Shown here one piece after another: positions 22,801 through 34,800 of a stretch of 64,000 bases of DNA. The DNA is from Limonium bicolor (lineage: Eukaryota; Streptophyta; Magnoliopsida; Caryophyllales; Plumbaginaceae), in contig CM041779.1 in assembly GCA_023374045.1 (NCBI GenBank), positions 145,639,485-145,703,484 of the forward strand. Reading direction: 5' to 3'. Both the position numbers and the translations under genes were made by a program. Positions within the stretch are counted from its first letter, which is position 1. Each line of letters starts with the position of its first letter. The notes beneath the pieces were generated by a model that ran no database searches, was not told where the DNA came from, and saw only the letters and a list, made by a program, of their open reading frames with translations.

Positions 22801-25531
22801 CGTAGGCGTAGTGGTTTGGAAATCTCATTTCCTTGTTCCATCCTCCATTGGCAATAGTTATAGTAGATGGAAGCCTTTCCTAAGGTTCACATCTCACCAC
22901 ATGGTGATCTCCGGTTAACGAGGGGTGTCTTCCTCGGGTTTCTCATAGTGTCCAAGTGTGGACTAGGCCAATGTTGGCATTTCCCGATTTCTGTGCCCCT
23001 GTGTTATCATTGCTACAGGAGGCATGAAGGTAGTTAAAGCTTGTCAACTGCATACTAGACTGATGCTCTAGTGACAGTGACGCTGAGTTGACCATTACTC
23101 CAAGCCACTCAAGAGGTTGAGTTTGAATTGATGGCAGTTGTTGATTTCTTGTCATATGGGATAAATATTTCTTGCAAGCCCTATTAGTAATGGTGTGGGT
23201 TTTGCCACTGTTGAGTTAACACAACGTAGTTGGTTGGTGGCTTTTAAGCCTTATTGCTGCAAGCTATGCTCTTGCAAGCTGCTTATACATGTTCTACCCC
23301 ATGTATACTCCGTAAGTTGGGGTAGGTATTACTAGGCTTCATGGTAAGTCGTGACATCACGCTTCCGTTTATAGGAGACCCTTTAGGCAAGCTGATGCTA
23401 ATTTGGGGTATTTCCTGTTAAGTGAAATCTCTTCGGTGTCTAACCGAATGTTGTTCTAACTTCCGTGCTCTTATCAAGACACTTGTTCAACTGTTGTTAT
23501 CTTAGACACTCTTCAAGGATTGCTCCTGGGTGCCGTTGGATCACGCCGTTACATCCGGCTGATGGTTATGACGTGTGTTGTTATTTATACCGTCTATGGT
23601 GTTGTATTAAGCTATTCCCTTTAGATTTATAACGTCTCCCGTCATTGGGTAGACCGTTTATTTATACTTGCCTAGCGTGAGACTAGGTTAATATTCCCTT
23701 CGATGATAGATTTTACTTCATGGTAATCTCGTGATTGCTCTTGGGCGTTCTATCCCATTTGCCGAGCATTATAGTGCTCATGTTTTAGGCAGTGGCCTTA
23801 CTGTGTTAGGCTGGGTATACTTTCCAGCTGTCATATATATTGCTTGATGTCTTTGAGACATATCCATTGTCCATACCGACTAGTGTGCTCTCTGCACTTC
23901 CTAGTCCTTACTCCTTATCTTCCGATGGATTCTCTGAGTTCCTTTATGCTTAATTGCCTGAGGTGTCCAGTTTGTTCTGGTTGAACTTACTGATGGTCCG
24001 TAGAACGGAGTAGACTACTTCCCGTGTTTCGTACACTACATGTATACATACGTGGGTATCATGTTGATACGTTACCACTTACCCAACTATATGTCAGGGC
24101 CGCAAGCTCTTCGGAGTGCAGTTGTCCCACCTCCCGTAATTGGGTACACACGTAGTGTTCGTCACACGCCTAGGTGAAGTATTCTATTGTCAACTCCTCT
24201 TGTATCATTCCATGATACTCACCGTAATTCTGTTGATTTGGTTTAAAAATCCAAGGTTTCTAAAAGAAGTTGTGGTTTGAAAGGAGAATTCGGGTTTGAA
24301 AACAATGGTTCAGTGTTTAAAGAAATCTCCCATGGCACAGCCATGCTTAAGGTCTTGACCAAGTCTAGCTTCATGCTGACTGGTATGAGGTTAAAGTAAT
24401 GGTCAGGCCGTCGGGCTTTCCAAGGTTCCATACTCCTAGTTGTTAGGATGGGGATCCTGTAGTTCTTCTTGTAGCCACGGTACATTACTATGTACCTGTG
24501 GTGTGTTAGAGTTCCTTTACATATTTCTGCCCTTACTGCACTTGCCGTGGCAAGTGCGCGGTACTGGTGGTTTTGGGTAATTCTATACCGATCACGGTAT
24601 GGTTTCCATTCGTAATTGGTAATCTTGCTTACTCTTCCTTTGATCTTGTTGATCACTTACTTGGGTTAATCACTCTTCTGAGTAACTTCTCAGTGAGTTT
24701 GACATAGCTGTCATTGATCAGGGTACTTCTCCAATCCTTGGAGCTTCCCCTTTGACTTGTTGTGTTGTTCCTTGTTGCTTATTCCCACACGTTTGTTGTG
24801 GTTACTGAGCCTGATTTGGTTAGGCACTACAGTTGTAGTTATGTCAGATTATATCTTGTGAATATTCCTGTAGCTGTCTGAGCTATATTGGCCAGGTTTG
24901 TAACCTTTTTGGCATTGTAGTTTTGGAGTCAGTCACTCCCGACTATGTCCTTAGCCAGCTAGCAACCGTTGGTGGTGTTGCTTGGCTATTACTGTTGTCC
25001 CGTAGACTTGTTCTCGGGTTTCATTACTGCTCTTGTTTCCATTTCGTTGCACGGTTAGTGCTTCCTTTCCTGTTGCGGGGTTGTTTAGCTGGGTTCTGCG
25101 ACTGCTAAGCTAAGCATGTCGCACCATGCTGTTGCAAGTTGTAACCTCCTTGTGGTTGAGTGTTTATACTACCGCTATTAAGTGCGGCTATTGTTGTTCA
25201 ACCGGGATCCACTTCTGGGTCTTCCATTTCTTGGAATCTACCATACGTCGGTTCTTGTTTACTGTGTGATTACTTCACAACTGCTAGATCGGGTTTCCCC
25301 GAGTATGAGAAGGCTTTTCTTCTCTCTAGCGTCCTTTCCCAAGTTATACAATGGGGTTTGCGGCGGGCGGGACTGGTATTGTAGGCATCCGGTACTCACC
25401 GGTAGTTCCAACTAGCATATCTCTAATGCTAACTCTCAGCCCTTAGCCCTAAGCTTCTAGTCCTTACTCGGTATTCCTAAACTCGGTATTTCCAGTCATC
25501 AGAGCGATTACTTCGCTCTGATACCACTTTT
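19852..25531 (-). mobile_element. Family-1 internal region, copy B (non-coding)
   Basis: Collinear with copy A throughout and very similar, but with many one- to four-base deletions relative to A and C (for example around 21040-21500 and 22030-22200). Polypurine tract at 19854-19867. The minus-strand frame 24243-24656 (137 codons) is the longest here; it has no recognisable domain and is not kept at full length in A or C, so I do not call it a gene. Confidence 0.75.
25515..25526 (-). other. Primer-binding site (tRNA-iMet type), copy B
   Basis: Minus-strand TGGTATCAGAGC, five bases after the LTR end at 25532, in the same hairpin as in copy A but with one extra base in the loop. Confidence 0.9.
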
Positions 25532-27172
25532 TGTAACACCCCTACTATTAATTCAGTCATTACCGTCCAATCTCCTCGTGCTTCCCGAGTCACGCAGCGG
25601 ATACATACTTACATACATCGGGTGATACAATGCCGTTAGTCACCCACGTGACTAACAAGGCTACTACTGCTACATACAGCATCGGTCTGATGGACCGGAA
25701 TACCGAAGAGTACTACTTAATACAATACATACTCTCATTACATACTGATTACTACAATACTCCATTCGATACATTACTCCATTCAATACAATACTCCACA
25801 ATTCCGTACAAGATAATACACTACGCATACCGAGTTTACTAGGTTCCAAAATCATACAGTACTTCTCCCCGAATTCATACACACTCACTAGAAGTCAATC
25901 TGCTACCCATTACTCGCAAACTAGATACTTCTAATTACAAGGCGCGTCGCCGGTCTCTTACCTTGACCGTATTCGCTCCGGGTACCTGCACACTAAAAAT
26001 GTTCCCCCGAGGGGTCAGCTTACGCTGAATATGATAACCGCATACCCCGCGTACTAGCGAGGGTACACCGACCATTTGGTCGAATACATGCAATTCATTT
26101 GCAATACATACATTCATACATACATACATACATGCTTTCATTCACGATACTACAATACTACACAAGGTATACATACATACGCACAGTACAATACATGCTT
26201 GGAAGACAATACAAGTCAACCAATGCTTACTTACCATTTCCAGAATACACATACACAATACATACTCATTACATATCCAATACGCAATACGGAGGTACAA
26301 TTCTCCAATACATACAAGTCAGTTAGCTTCGTTACACACCCGGGTTTATCAGGTGTTCAATACTCTTTTACTTCCGGTCGATGACTTACAATAGTCAAGA
26401 CCAATACACATACGTACTTACTTCTTACATACTTTACTTCCAGTTAAGTCGGTATGACCTCCGGGCAGGGATTACTACATCCCACCACCGGGCTTTAGGG
26501 TGGCCCACTAATCCAGGATGCAACCCATTCAAGGGAAGGGATTGGTCCATGGAAAAGATTACAGCCAGGATTCGGATCCAACCTCTTGTGTTTCCTTATC
26601 CTCACGCGTGGCCGAAACTATATCGGACTTCTACTCATTCCATTTACTCATTACTCAAGTTAGGAGTTAGAATGTTAGGAATTAGTAGAAGTCAATACTT
26701 CATTTCCATACATACATACAATACTCAAGTACACGATACTTACACATACTTCTCAATTCCATTCATTCATTTCATGAATCATACAAACTAATTGTTCAAG
26801 AAGATACAACAAGAACAAAATAGTTCAAACACAGTTAAGTGCTTATAAGTCCGATTCGTGCATTATCTTATTGGTGATCACATAAGCACACAAATCGGGG
26901 TAACCAGGTTAGGATACAGAGCATGAAGAAATAATACCTTTCACCATTGTACTTGTATCCCAACGTTCCTCCGGGATTCACAATCAAATCCTATGATATA
27001 CATACAACCGAATAATTAATCTACCATTATTAGTCTTAACTCAACTACTTTTGTGTTTACTAATCCTTATTCTCTAAGCCTTTACTTTCCTTACACTTAT
27101 ATTTCATTTTACTTACTTTCCATTACTTGTCCATAATTTACATACACATGTATATACATATGTGTAGGTGGG

Positions 27173-27276
<104 letters not shown>

Positions 27277-27315
27277 TAGTTATAAGCTTACTGTTTTTTT
27301 TTTGTAAGTATAGGG

Positions 27316-27638
27316 CGTCCGACCCACCGTCCGACCCAAGCCCTGGGTCGGACCATTCCAGTAAGGTTCGTTCCCAGAAAATTGCCCTGTCCGACCCAAC
27401 GCTATCCGTCCGACCCATACTCTCTGGTCGGACCATTCCAGAAGGTTTTGGTCCTGTCGTCCAAGCTCCGTCCGACCCACGTCCGACTCACCGTGTGGGT
27501 CGGACGAAGTCAGAAACTTTGACATTGTAAAATTTGCATGTCCGACTCACGGCTCTGGGTCGGACCATTCCAGAAAGTTGGTTTTCGTTTCTCAAGCCCG
27601 TCCGACCCACGTCCGACTCACCGTCTGGGTCGGACGGA
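27316..27638. repeat. GTCCGACCC palindromic repeat cluster, second copy
   Basis: Counterpart of 17053-17390, missing one short GTCCGACCCAT unit near 27541. Confidence 0.85.
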
Positions 27639-27960
27639 GTCAGAACCTTGCTACAGATTTTATTTTTCTTTCCTAACTTCACCCATTGTTTCCCCAATCT
27701 TCTTACATGTAATCTCACATGTTTAAACACTACCTAGCCCTTCAAATTGCCTTAGTTCATCCACTTTACCTACTTACTAATTCTTACTTGTACCATTTCA
27801 TTTCCATTCTTTACTTACTTCTCATCTCATTCTAGCTTGTATATACTCCTGATGACCTTTAAACATCCTTAATTGAGTCCTAATCATCTTATACTATCAT
27901 TACCATTCACTTCCATATCTTATTATACATGTAAAGTACTTATTTTCACCATTTTAGGTT

Positions 27961-28213
27961 GGTCCGGGACCTTGTCCAGGTCTTAAGTCCCGGACCACCT
28001 CATTACCAAACTCTCGGCCATTTTAAACACCCTGGTCCGGGTCCTTATACAGGGAGCAAGTCCCGGACCAGGACCTTGCTGAAGTCTCGGGCGGTTTTCC
28101 ATATATGGTCCGGGAGTTGTACAAGGGACCAAGTCCCGGACCCAAGCTCCAGTAAAGTCTCGGCCCTTTTATTAGCATGGTCCGGGAGTTTGTACGGGGA
28201 CCAAGTCCCGGAT
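27961..28213. repeat. GGTCCGGGA palindromic tandem repeat, second copy
   Basis: Counterpart of 17715-17968 with the same 3.5 units. Confidence 0.85.
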
Positions 28214-29744
28214 CCTGCTATGCATTTGACGGATTTTACATTTTCAAGGTCTGTTACATTCAAACTTTGCCCAATTAATTCTCCACTGTTCCTACACTTA
28301 ACCCCATATGTTTTAGCACCAATTAGTCACCTAAACATGTTTAAACCCATTGCTAATCCATTACCAACATCCTTCCTCTCATTCTACTGATAACTTACCA
28401 CTTCCTCTGTCAGTTTATTTTCCTCTGTTGCAGAGCTCGAGCTGCTGCTTCCGTTTCTTTCTTTTCTTTCTTTCACAATGTTACCAGCTCCTAAGCAAGA
28501 TTGTTTCCTCTCTAAATTTTGACATGGTGTCCCCTAAAACTTAAGGTTTTCACACATTCATTTGCTCACACATGAAAACTCATTCAACCTGCATCGGTTT
28601 ATATATGTATATGCATTCAGATGCAACTCACGTTTACAGTAGCTCATTATTTGTTTCTTTGACATATTCTTACTTACTAATACTATCAATACCATTATTA
28701 CTCTTCATTTCCCACTGTCACATTGGTTTACATTTGTTAAGACAATATGCTTACTCATACTTAAAACAAAATATGTACAGAGGCTTACCTCACGTTTTGC
28801 TTCCTTTTTCCTTCATCTTCTTCTTTCTTCCTTTTCTTTTATTTTCTTCTTGTTCTTGCTCTATAAAATCAGTAGTTCTACAGCCCATACATACACAACA
28901 CTAGTTTAGCATTTCACTCTTAACTAGCCTAGGGTTTACATACTTGTTTAATGTTTGAAGATGAGACATTACCTTCCATGGATAGATGGAGCTCTTGTCT
29001 AGCAGAGAGTAATTTCTCAGCTCCAAGAAGAAGCCACATTCGGCTGGACAAGCAAGAACAAGGAGTTCAAAACTAGCATTTCTTATAATGTAAATGGGAG
29101 TTAAGAATGGAAGGTTTTCGGATTTCTTTTACCTTAAACCAACAAGATGAAAGAGGGGCTTCCAATGGTGGTTTCAAACCTTCGAATGGCTTATACCCAT
29201 GGAGATGGAAGGTGAGGTTTTCGAATTTTTGAAAGAGGAGGGGTTGTTCTCCTTGATGAGTGTTTACCCAAAATTTCAAACCCCCCGGAAGAGAGTCTCT
29301 ACTAATAGGCTAGTAGCGAGGGTTCCCAATTCGATCGGCACATTCAGAGTACTAGGGACAGCTTAGTATCTCCAGGGGCATTTTCGTAATTTTTCAAGGC
29401 TCCTAAGCCCCCTATAGGCTTTCTCTCTCCTCCAAATAAGGGTCAAATCAATTCAAAATACTGTGAAATTTAACCCATGATAGAGGATGACATTTTAAGC
29501 ATAATGGCGTTGGAATTTTGATTTTTCAAATTTCCAATAATTTTCTAGTAATTTCTGATTGAATCTGACGAGAATTGAATTTAAAAATATTCCAATATCC
29601 AAAAAATTCGATTCCACTTTAGGAAAATCAAAATATCATCCTTTACCCATGTGTGAAATTTCATAATCAATTCCTTTTGGAAGCCCTTGAGCTAAAACGT
29701 CGGTAAATCTCGGTTTTTACCGGATTTTTCTATCTTTAAAGAGG

Positions 29745-29755
29745 TCTATATAAGG
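29745..29755 (+). promoter_or_regulatory. TATA box in family-3 solo LTR
   Basis: TCTATATAAGG about 485 bp from the LTR start. The equivalent TCTATATAAA lies at 50821-50830 about 510 bp into the complete LTR. Position and conservation support a core promoter; transcription is not shown. Confidence 0.6.
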
Positions 29756-30324
29756 AACCTTATCCCATGATCAAAGAAGAACTTCAAGAACCCTAGCCTC
29801 TCAAAGAAGGCAGCCGTCTCTCTCTCCTCACGTTTTTACACATCCAAGCACCAAAATCACATCAAAAATCTCTCGAAATCACCACCTAAACACACTTTTC
29901 AACTCCTAACACATCAACAATCATCAAACATCAACCAAACCACTCCAAAACGTGAAGAACATCATCAACAATCAACAACCAGAAGCCGGGTCGAACTCAA
30001 TCCGGAACCGGCATCATCGGAGCCTCCGAAGAATCCCAACGTGAAGGATCATCTTGAATTCGAGGAAGTAAAACAGGTTACAATCCAATTTCTGATTCCC
30101 ACGACCTTGTTAACTCTCTGTCAAAGTTTGGGTTCAAACCAACCTGTTTACGCTTCTGTATTGACGTTTGTTTAAGCTTCTGTCCAATAACTTGTTTACA
30201 AAGTTTCGTGCTTAATTCGAAAATCAAATTGAGAACTTTCGATCACTAACGACTTGTAAATCTTTCAGGCTACACACCCATAAAATTTGAGCTCAAAACA
30301 CCTTCGGGAACAGCCTCAAAGCCG

Positions 30325-30570
30325 CCGTCCGAGGGCTGTCCGCACCCACGGACGTCGTGTCCGGGGTCCCGGACTCCCTGTCCGTAAGCTCGGACACCCA
30401 CGGACGGCGGCGGGATTTTAAAAAATTCAAATTTAGGTTTTTCTAATAATGTCCGGGCCCACGGACATCCTGTCCGTGGCCCCGGACTTTGCAAATTTGT
30501 TTTCCTTAATTTCGACTTTTCTGTATATTTAGGTTAACTGGGGGCCGTGGTCTCGGACGTTGGTCCGTGG
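30325..30570. repeat. GTCCG...CGGAC palindrome cluster in the solo LTR
   Basis: Repeated short palindromic words such as GTCCGTGGCCCCGGAC, GTCCGGGCCCACGGAC and GTCCGAGGGCTGTCCG. Equivalent clusters lie at 42595-42840, 46166-46275 and 51415-51640. Confidence 0.75.
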
Positions 30571-31845
30571 CTACGGACGTAAGCAAAATTTGACCTAATT
30601 CTGCCTCCGAAACCCTAGTTTAGGTAGCTTTTAGTTTCACTTTAATTCTCTGCCAAAAAATGCTAAAAACAAAAAAAACAGAAGCTCGCGCACTTAGGTT
30701 AAAAGACTCTAATAAGCACGTAACTAATAAACTAAGTAGAGAGAAAAAACGACTTCTAGGGTAATGAAAGTAATTGAACCCTAAATAAGTCGAATACCAG
30801 CCCCCGAACCCGAACTCTCCTTTCCTAATTTGATCTAGGTTAAAATTAGGTGGCGACTCATAATAGGTTCAGTGAGCTAGCTTAGGTTTTTAATAATTAT
30901 TGTTATATGACATAGTTATTAATCTTAGGTTATAAGTGGACCTAAACCCGTTTAGATCCTAATCAGCTTTAATCAACATAGGATAGGGTTTTAAAATCGA
31001 GGCTCACAATGAGAGGATTCAACGGTACCATTTTTATAATTTTTGAGCAAGTATTGAGTGGTCAAAGATTGAGAGGAAGATGGGTTGTCCCTTTGGTTTT
31101 GTGAAATCGCCATGGTTGAGCTCCGTGGGGGAGAAGGAGTCCGAAAGATGGGAGAGAGTACGTGGGTGTGTAAGGAATTGAGAGAGAGAGAGAGAGGGAG
31201 TTTAGTCACTTTTGTACTTTTATTTCCTTTTCTTTATTAGTCTTGTCCTTTAGTGTGTGGGGGTGAGTGTATTTAATTTGTTTGAAAAAGGGGGAAGGAT
31301 GCTCACGAGGCACACACACATACTCAATCGGTTTTTAAATTTTTATTTACCAAATGGACACACTAGTTTGTGCTATTACAGTTTACACCCCACAATTACC
31401 CGTTTTGATAGTTTTTTTTACCAATCTCTCGTTTTATTGATTTTATTGGTTCTAAAGTCTCACTAATATTATTAATGATTATTTAGTTGACCAAAAGTTT
31501 TACGAGTCTATCTGACCCGCTTAAAGTCACGTTTTCCCGGTTACCTCGAAAAACGCGCTTTAATGTTCATTAGTGTTTTTAATCCATTTTAAGGATCCAT
31601 TTTCTTCGGGGGTTGTTCCCATATATTATTTAGGCCTAATTAAGCCTTTAGAATCCTTATAATACGCTAACCGAGGTGTCATACCTCCTATGGTTATTTA
31701 ACGCTTGTTTAGCGTTTTTCGCTTTTTAAGCGTTTCTTTATTTCTTTTGGATTAATTTTCCTTACCAATATTACTTAATCATTATTAGGCTCTTAAATAC
31801 CCACTAGGATAATTTAATCGCCATATTTAAGGTCGGGGTATTTCA

Positions 31846-34800
31846 ATCTACCCCCCTTAAGAACTTTGTCCTCAAAGTTGTTCGAGGTTATAAGTTACAA
31901 TGCTTACTCATTCTTACATGTCTAATACTACGGTTTATACAATCTTCCTCTTACTAATTCCCAAATCCATTACTCAAGGTTTCTACATACCATACCATCC
32001 AAATGTACTATAGTTACTCCAATCCGCGCTACTACTAACTATCTGGTTCCTCATTACAAAGTTCATACATACATACAGTGCAAAGCTATCCCCAAAGCAA
32101 TGCAATACGCATACAATCCCGCAGGCGCTCCAGTCATCTCGACGCAGGACTCCTCTATGTCCCGCTGCCTTTGGAATAATACCACATACTACACTACTAT
32201 CTTCTCCGGTACAAGCTTCTCATAAATTCTTAACCTTCAGTCTAAGAGAAATACTTCACTACTACCAATTAGAAACTTTTCTAAAACATACAACTCCAAA
32301 TTCCAATTTATATTCATTACTTCTATCCTATGTGATTCTTGTGACCACTTAAGGGGAGCTTCAAGAATCATTCGACCCTGATGTGATCAGCATCAGTGTT
32401 GAACTATCTTTCCACCCCAATTTGTGTTCGGTTCCCCTTGATCTGATCAGGATCAAGTTCGACTTCCCACATCAGTTTCAAACAAGCAAATAGTTAGTTG
32501 TTTTCATTTTCAATCTTTTAACTTTTCTAGTCGTGGTACGAATTCGTACATCTCCAAAGGATGGAATCAATCCATCAATTGTCCTCGCTCTACTTCCCAA
32601 TGCTTTACTCCGTGGTTCATTACTTAAATGCTCATTTCATCAACCTTCATTACTTCCATCCATTACTCTCTATCATTTCAATTATTCTAACTAGGGAATA
32701 CAGTACTTATGAAGTTTAGCTATCCTCAATTACTACCACTAACATACTTACGAATATACCACTCATGGGCTACGTTCCTCGCTACTCACAATCAGTCCTA
32801 CTATTCTTTTTTTTTTCTTCAAGGTTACAATACTTGTGGAGCTCCATCCACTACTCATTCTCAATTCCTCATTACAATCACCTAGGGAACTCAATTTCCT
32901 CCAGGTTCTACATCGGTTTTGTACCGACTCCTGTTATGGTATTTGCATCTCTCGTGCCTAATTACCACAATTACAATATGAATGAATACATGTGTTTATT
33001 TAACATAAGTACCAATCATCAATTTGATTCTCATTTATGCTATGCACATTATAGTTTCTGTGTTTTGTTCATGAAACTTACATTAAGTGGTTTTTCGCTC
33101 TACCCCCCTTAAAAGGGATTACACCCACGTAATCTACCATATGTTACTATTAAACATTGGTTTACTCGATTTGGGCAATCTGAAGCGTTTAGCTTCATTA
33201 CGATATACTATACCATATGCTTTGGTCAAAGGTCTTAACCATACCAATGGTTTAGTCTTTGCACCGAGGATTGTACATGAGTTTATTTAACTCATAATTA
33301 ATTCAGTTCTGGCCTATTAGGCTTCAAGGCATTAATAGCCATTCTTTCATACTTACTAGGTGTATTACATTTCTTAGTTAGGGCCCACTAGCTTCTGCTG
33401 CGTGACCCTGATAACTGGGGTACTCACCCTTCATGTTATCCTTAATGTGCTACATCACCTTTCTATCCCTCTATTGTGGAAATAAGGTTACTAACAGTGT
33501 GGTATTCTTTTACCGCTATTTGAACTCAATGAGTTTTAGATTGTAACCAGCTTTTCTGGTAATCTATTATACATATTATTCGTACTCCCACGATTATTCA
33601 CTAAGTTCCTCCGACTTGTTGTCGGGCGAGGTTAAGTCACTACTAGTTGCAGTGCTTCCTCTGTTGTCACTAGCTTCTGAATAATACCAGTTCTTCTGGT
33701 TCAGTACAAGTGTTCTTTGCTTGTATGACCTTGCATTCTCAATGCGTCGGTCCGAGTGACTTTCTTCAGTCTTCTTTCACCTTTTATTCCAATGGAATTC
33801 ACATCTTGTGATTGTAGTGTGCTTACACTTTTCGTGCTTCTTTGGCCTTAGGCCGCACGGTTTGTTACTAAGCTTGCTTGACTGGCTTATGCCATTGTTG
33901 TTGGTGAAAGAAAGAAAGGTTTACTACGGTTTACATTTTCCATATTCCTAGCTATCGCATTAGATCATTACTGCGCGAGTGCAATACCAAAACACTCAGT
34001 CATACAGAGTGCAGAGGCGTAAACGCTTGGCAGTAAATCACTTATGTGATAGGGATGAATGTTTCTGCTTGTCATCTCATACTTATACTTCGTGTCATTG
34101 TCCAACTACTTCCTCATAGCGGTCGCTTGTTGTGCACCGTATTCTTACTCACTATACAACATCGTTTTTACGGTCTCCGTTATTGTGGTAGCTTACCTTT
34201 ACTCCTTGCCATTGTCGTTGGCATCATTTCCTTATGGTGTACAAACACTAGGAGTTCCTAGTCATATGTATGACGGTTGTCGTAGTATACCGGATGATAC
34301 TATTATCTTCCCTTGTGGGGATGTTTTATTTCAATTTAGTTTCATGTGTAGGTTTAGCTCACCTCACATTACCTTCCTCATTCATGATAACGTTTGCCAA
34401 TAGCTTGGTTGACCAAAGAGAAGATGAAGTGGTTTATCGGGTTACAAGTTCTCTTGAGGCGCCGGTCATTCATGGTGTGCGATATGCACTCATCAGTGTT
34501 TGTTGTTGACAATTACTGTCTCATAGTGTTGAGCATTGATCATAGGCTCTAGCTATAGGGTTGCTTTTGCATGTACCTTACCGGGACATCCCCAAAACTT
34601 CAAGGGTTTTCTGGTCCCGTTCTCCAATTGGAGGGTATTCTATCACTGTAGGTGAAAGTTCTCGTTGAGGGGCTTGTTTCCACTCATGGGCCTCATGACA
34701 AGGTTTACCATGTTGTGTTTATACAATGGTTCACCACATGCTTGGGTGCATATGGAGTATACTTGCTCCTTCGAGTCTCTATGCTCTTTAAGCGTTGTGC

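Larger units (their letters stand above)
29256..31013 (+). mobile_element. Solo LTR of family 3 (Tat/Ogre-like) with 5-bp target duplication
   Basis: LTR 29261-31008 (1748 bp), starting TGTTTACCC and ending GGCTCACA, flanked by ATGAG at 29256-29260 and 31009-31013. The uninterrupted site is present in the other family-1 LTRs (for example near 19017). It matches the complete family-3 LTR at 50312-52066 in length and order: shared block GATAGAGGATGACATTTTAAGC, TATA box, GTCCG palindromes around 30325-30570, and a 3' AAAATCGAGGCTCA. No internal region remains, consistent with LTR-LTR recombination after insertion. Confidence 0.92.

Noticed and set aside
24243..24656. 137-codon minus-strand frame in copy B, on the element's sense strand
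   Set aside because: No recognisable domain, composition of non-coding repeat, and not conserved as a single frame in copies A and C.
29261..31008. Insertion in copy C as a captured gene fragment
   Set aside because: It matches the family-3 LTR end to end, has TG/CA ends and a 5-bp duplication, and has no coding frame.
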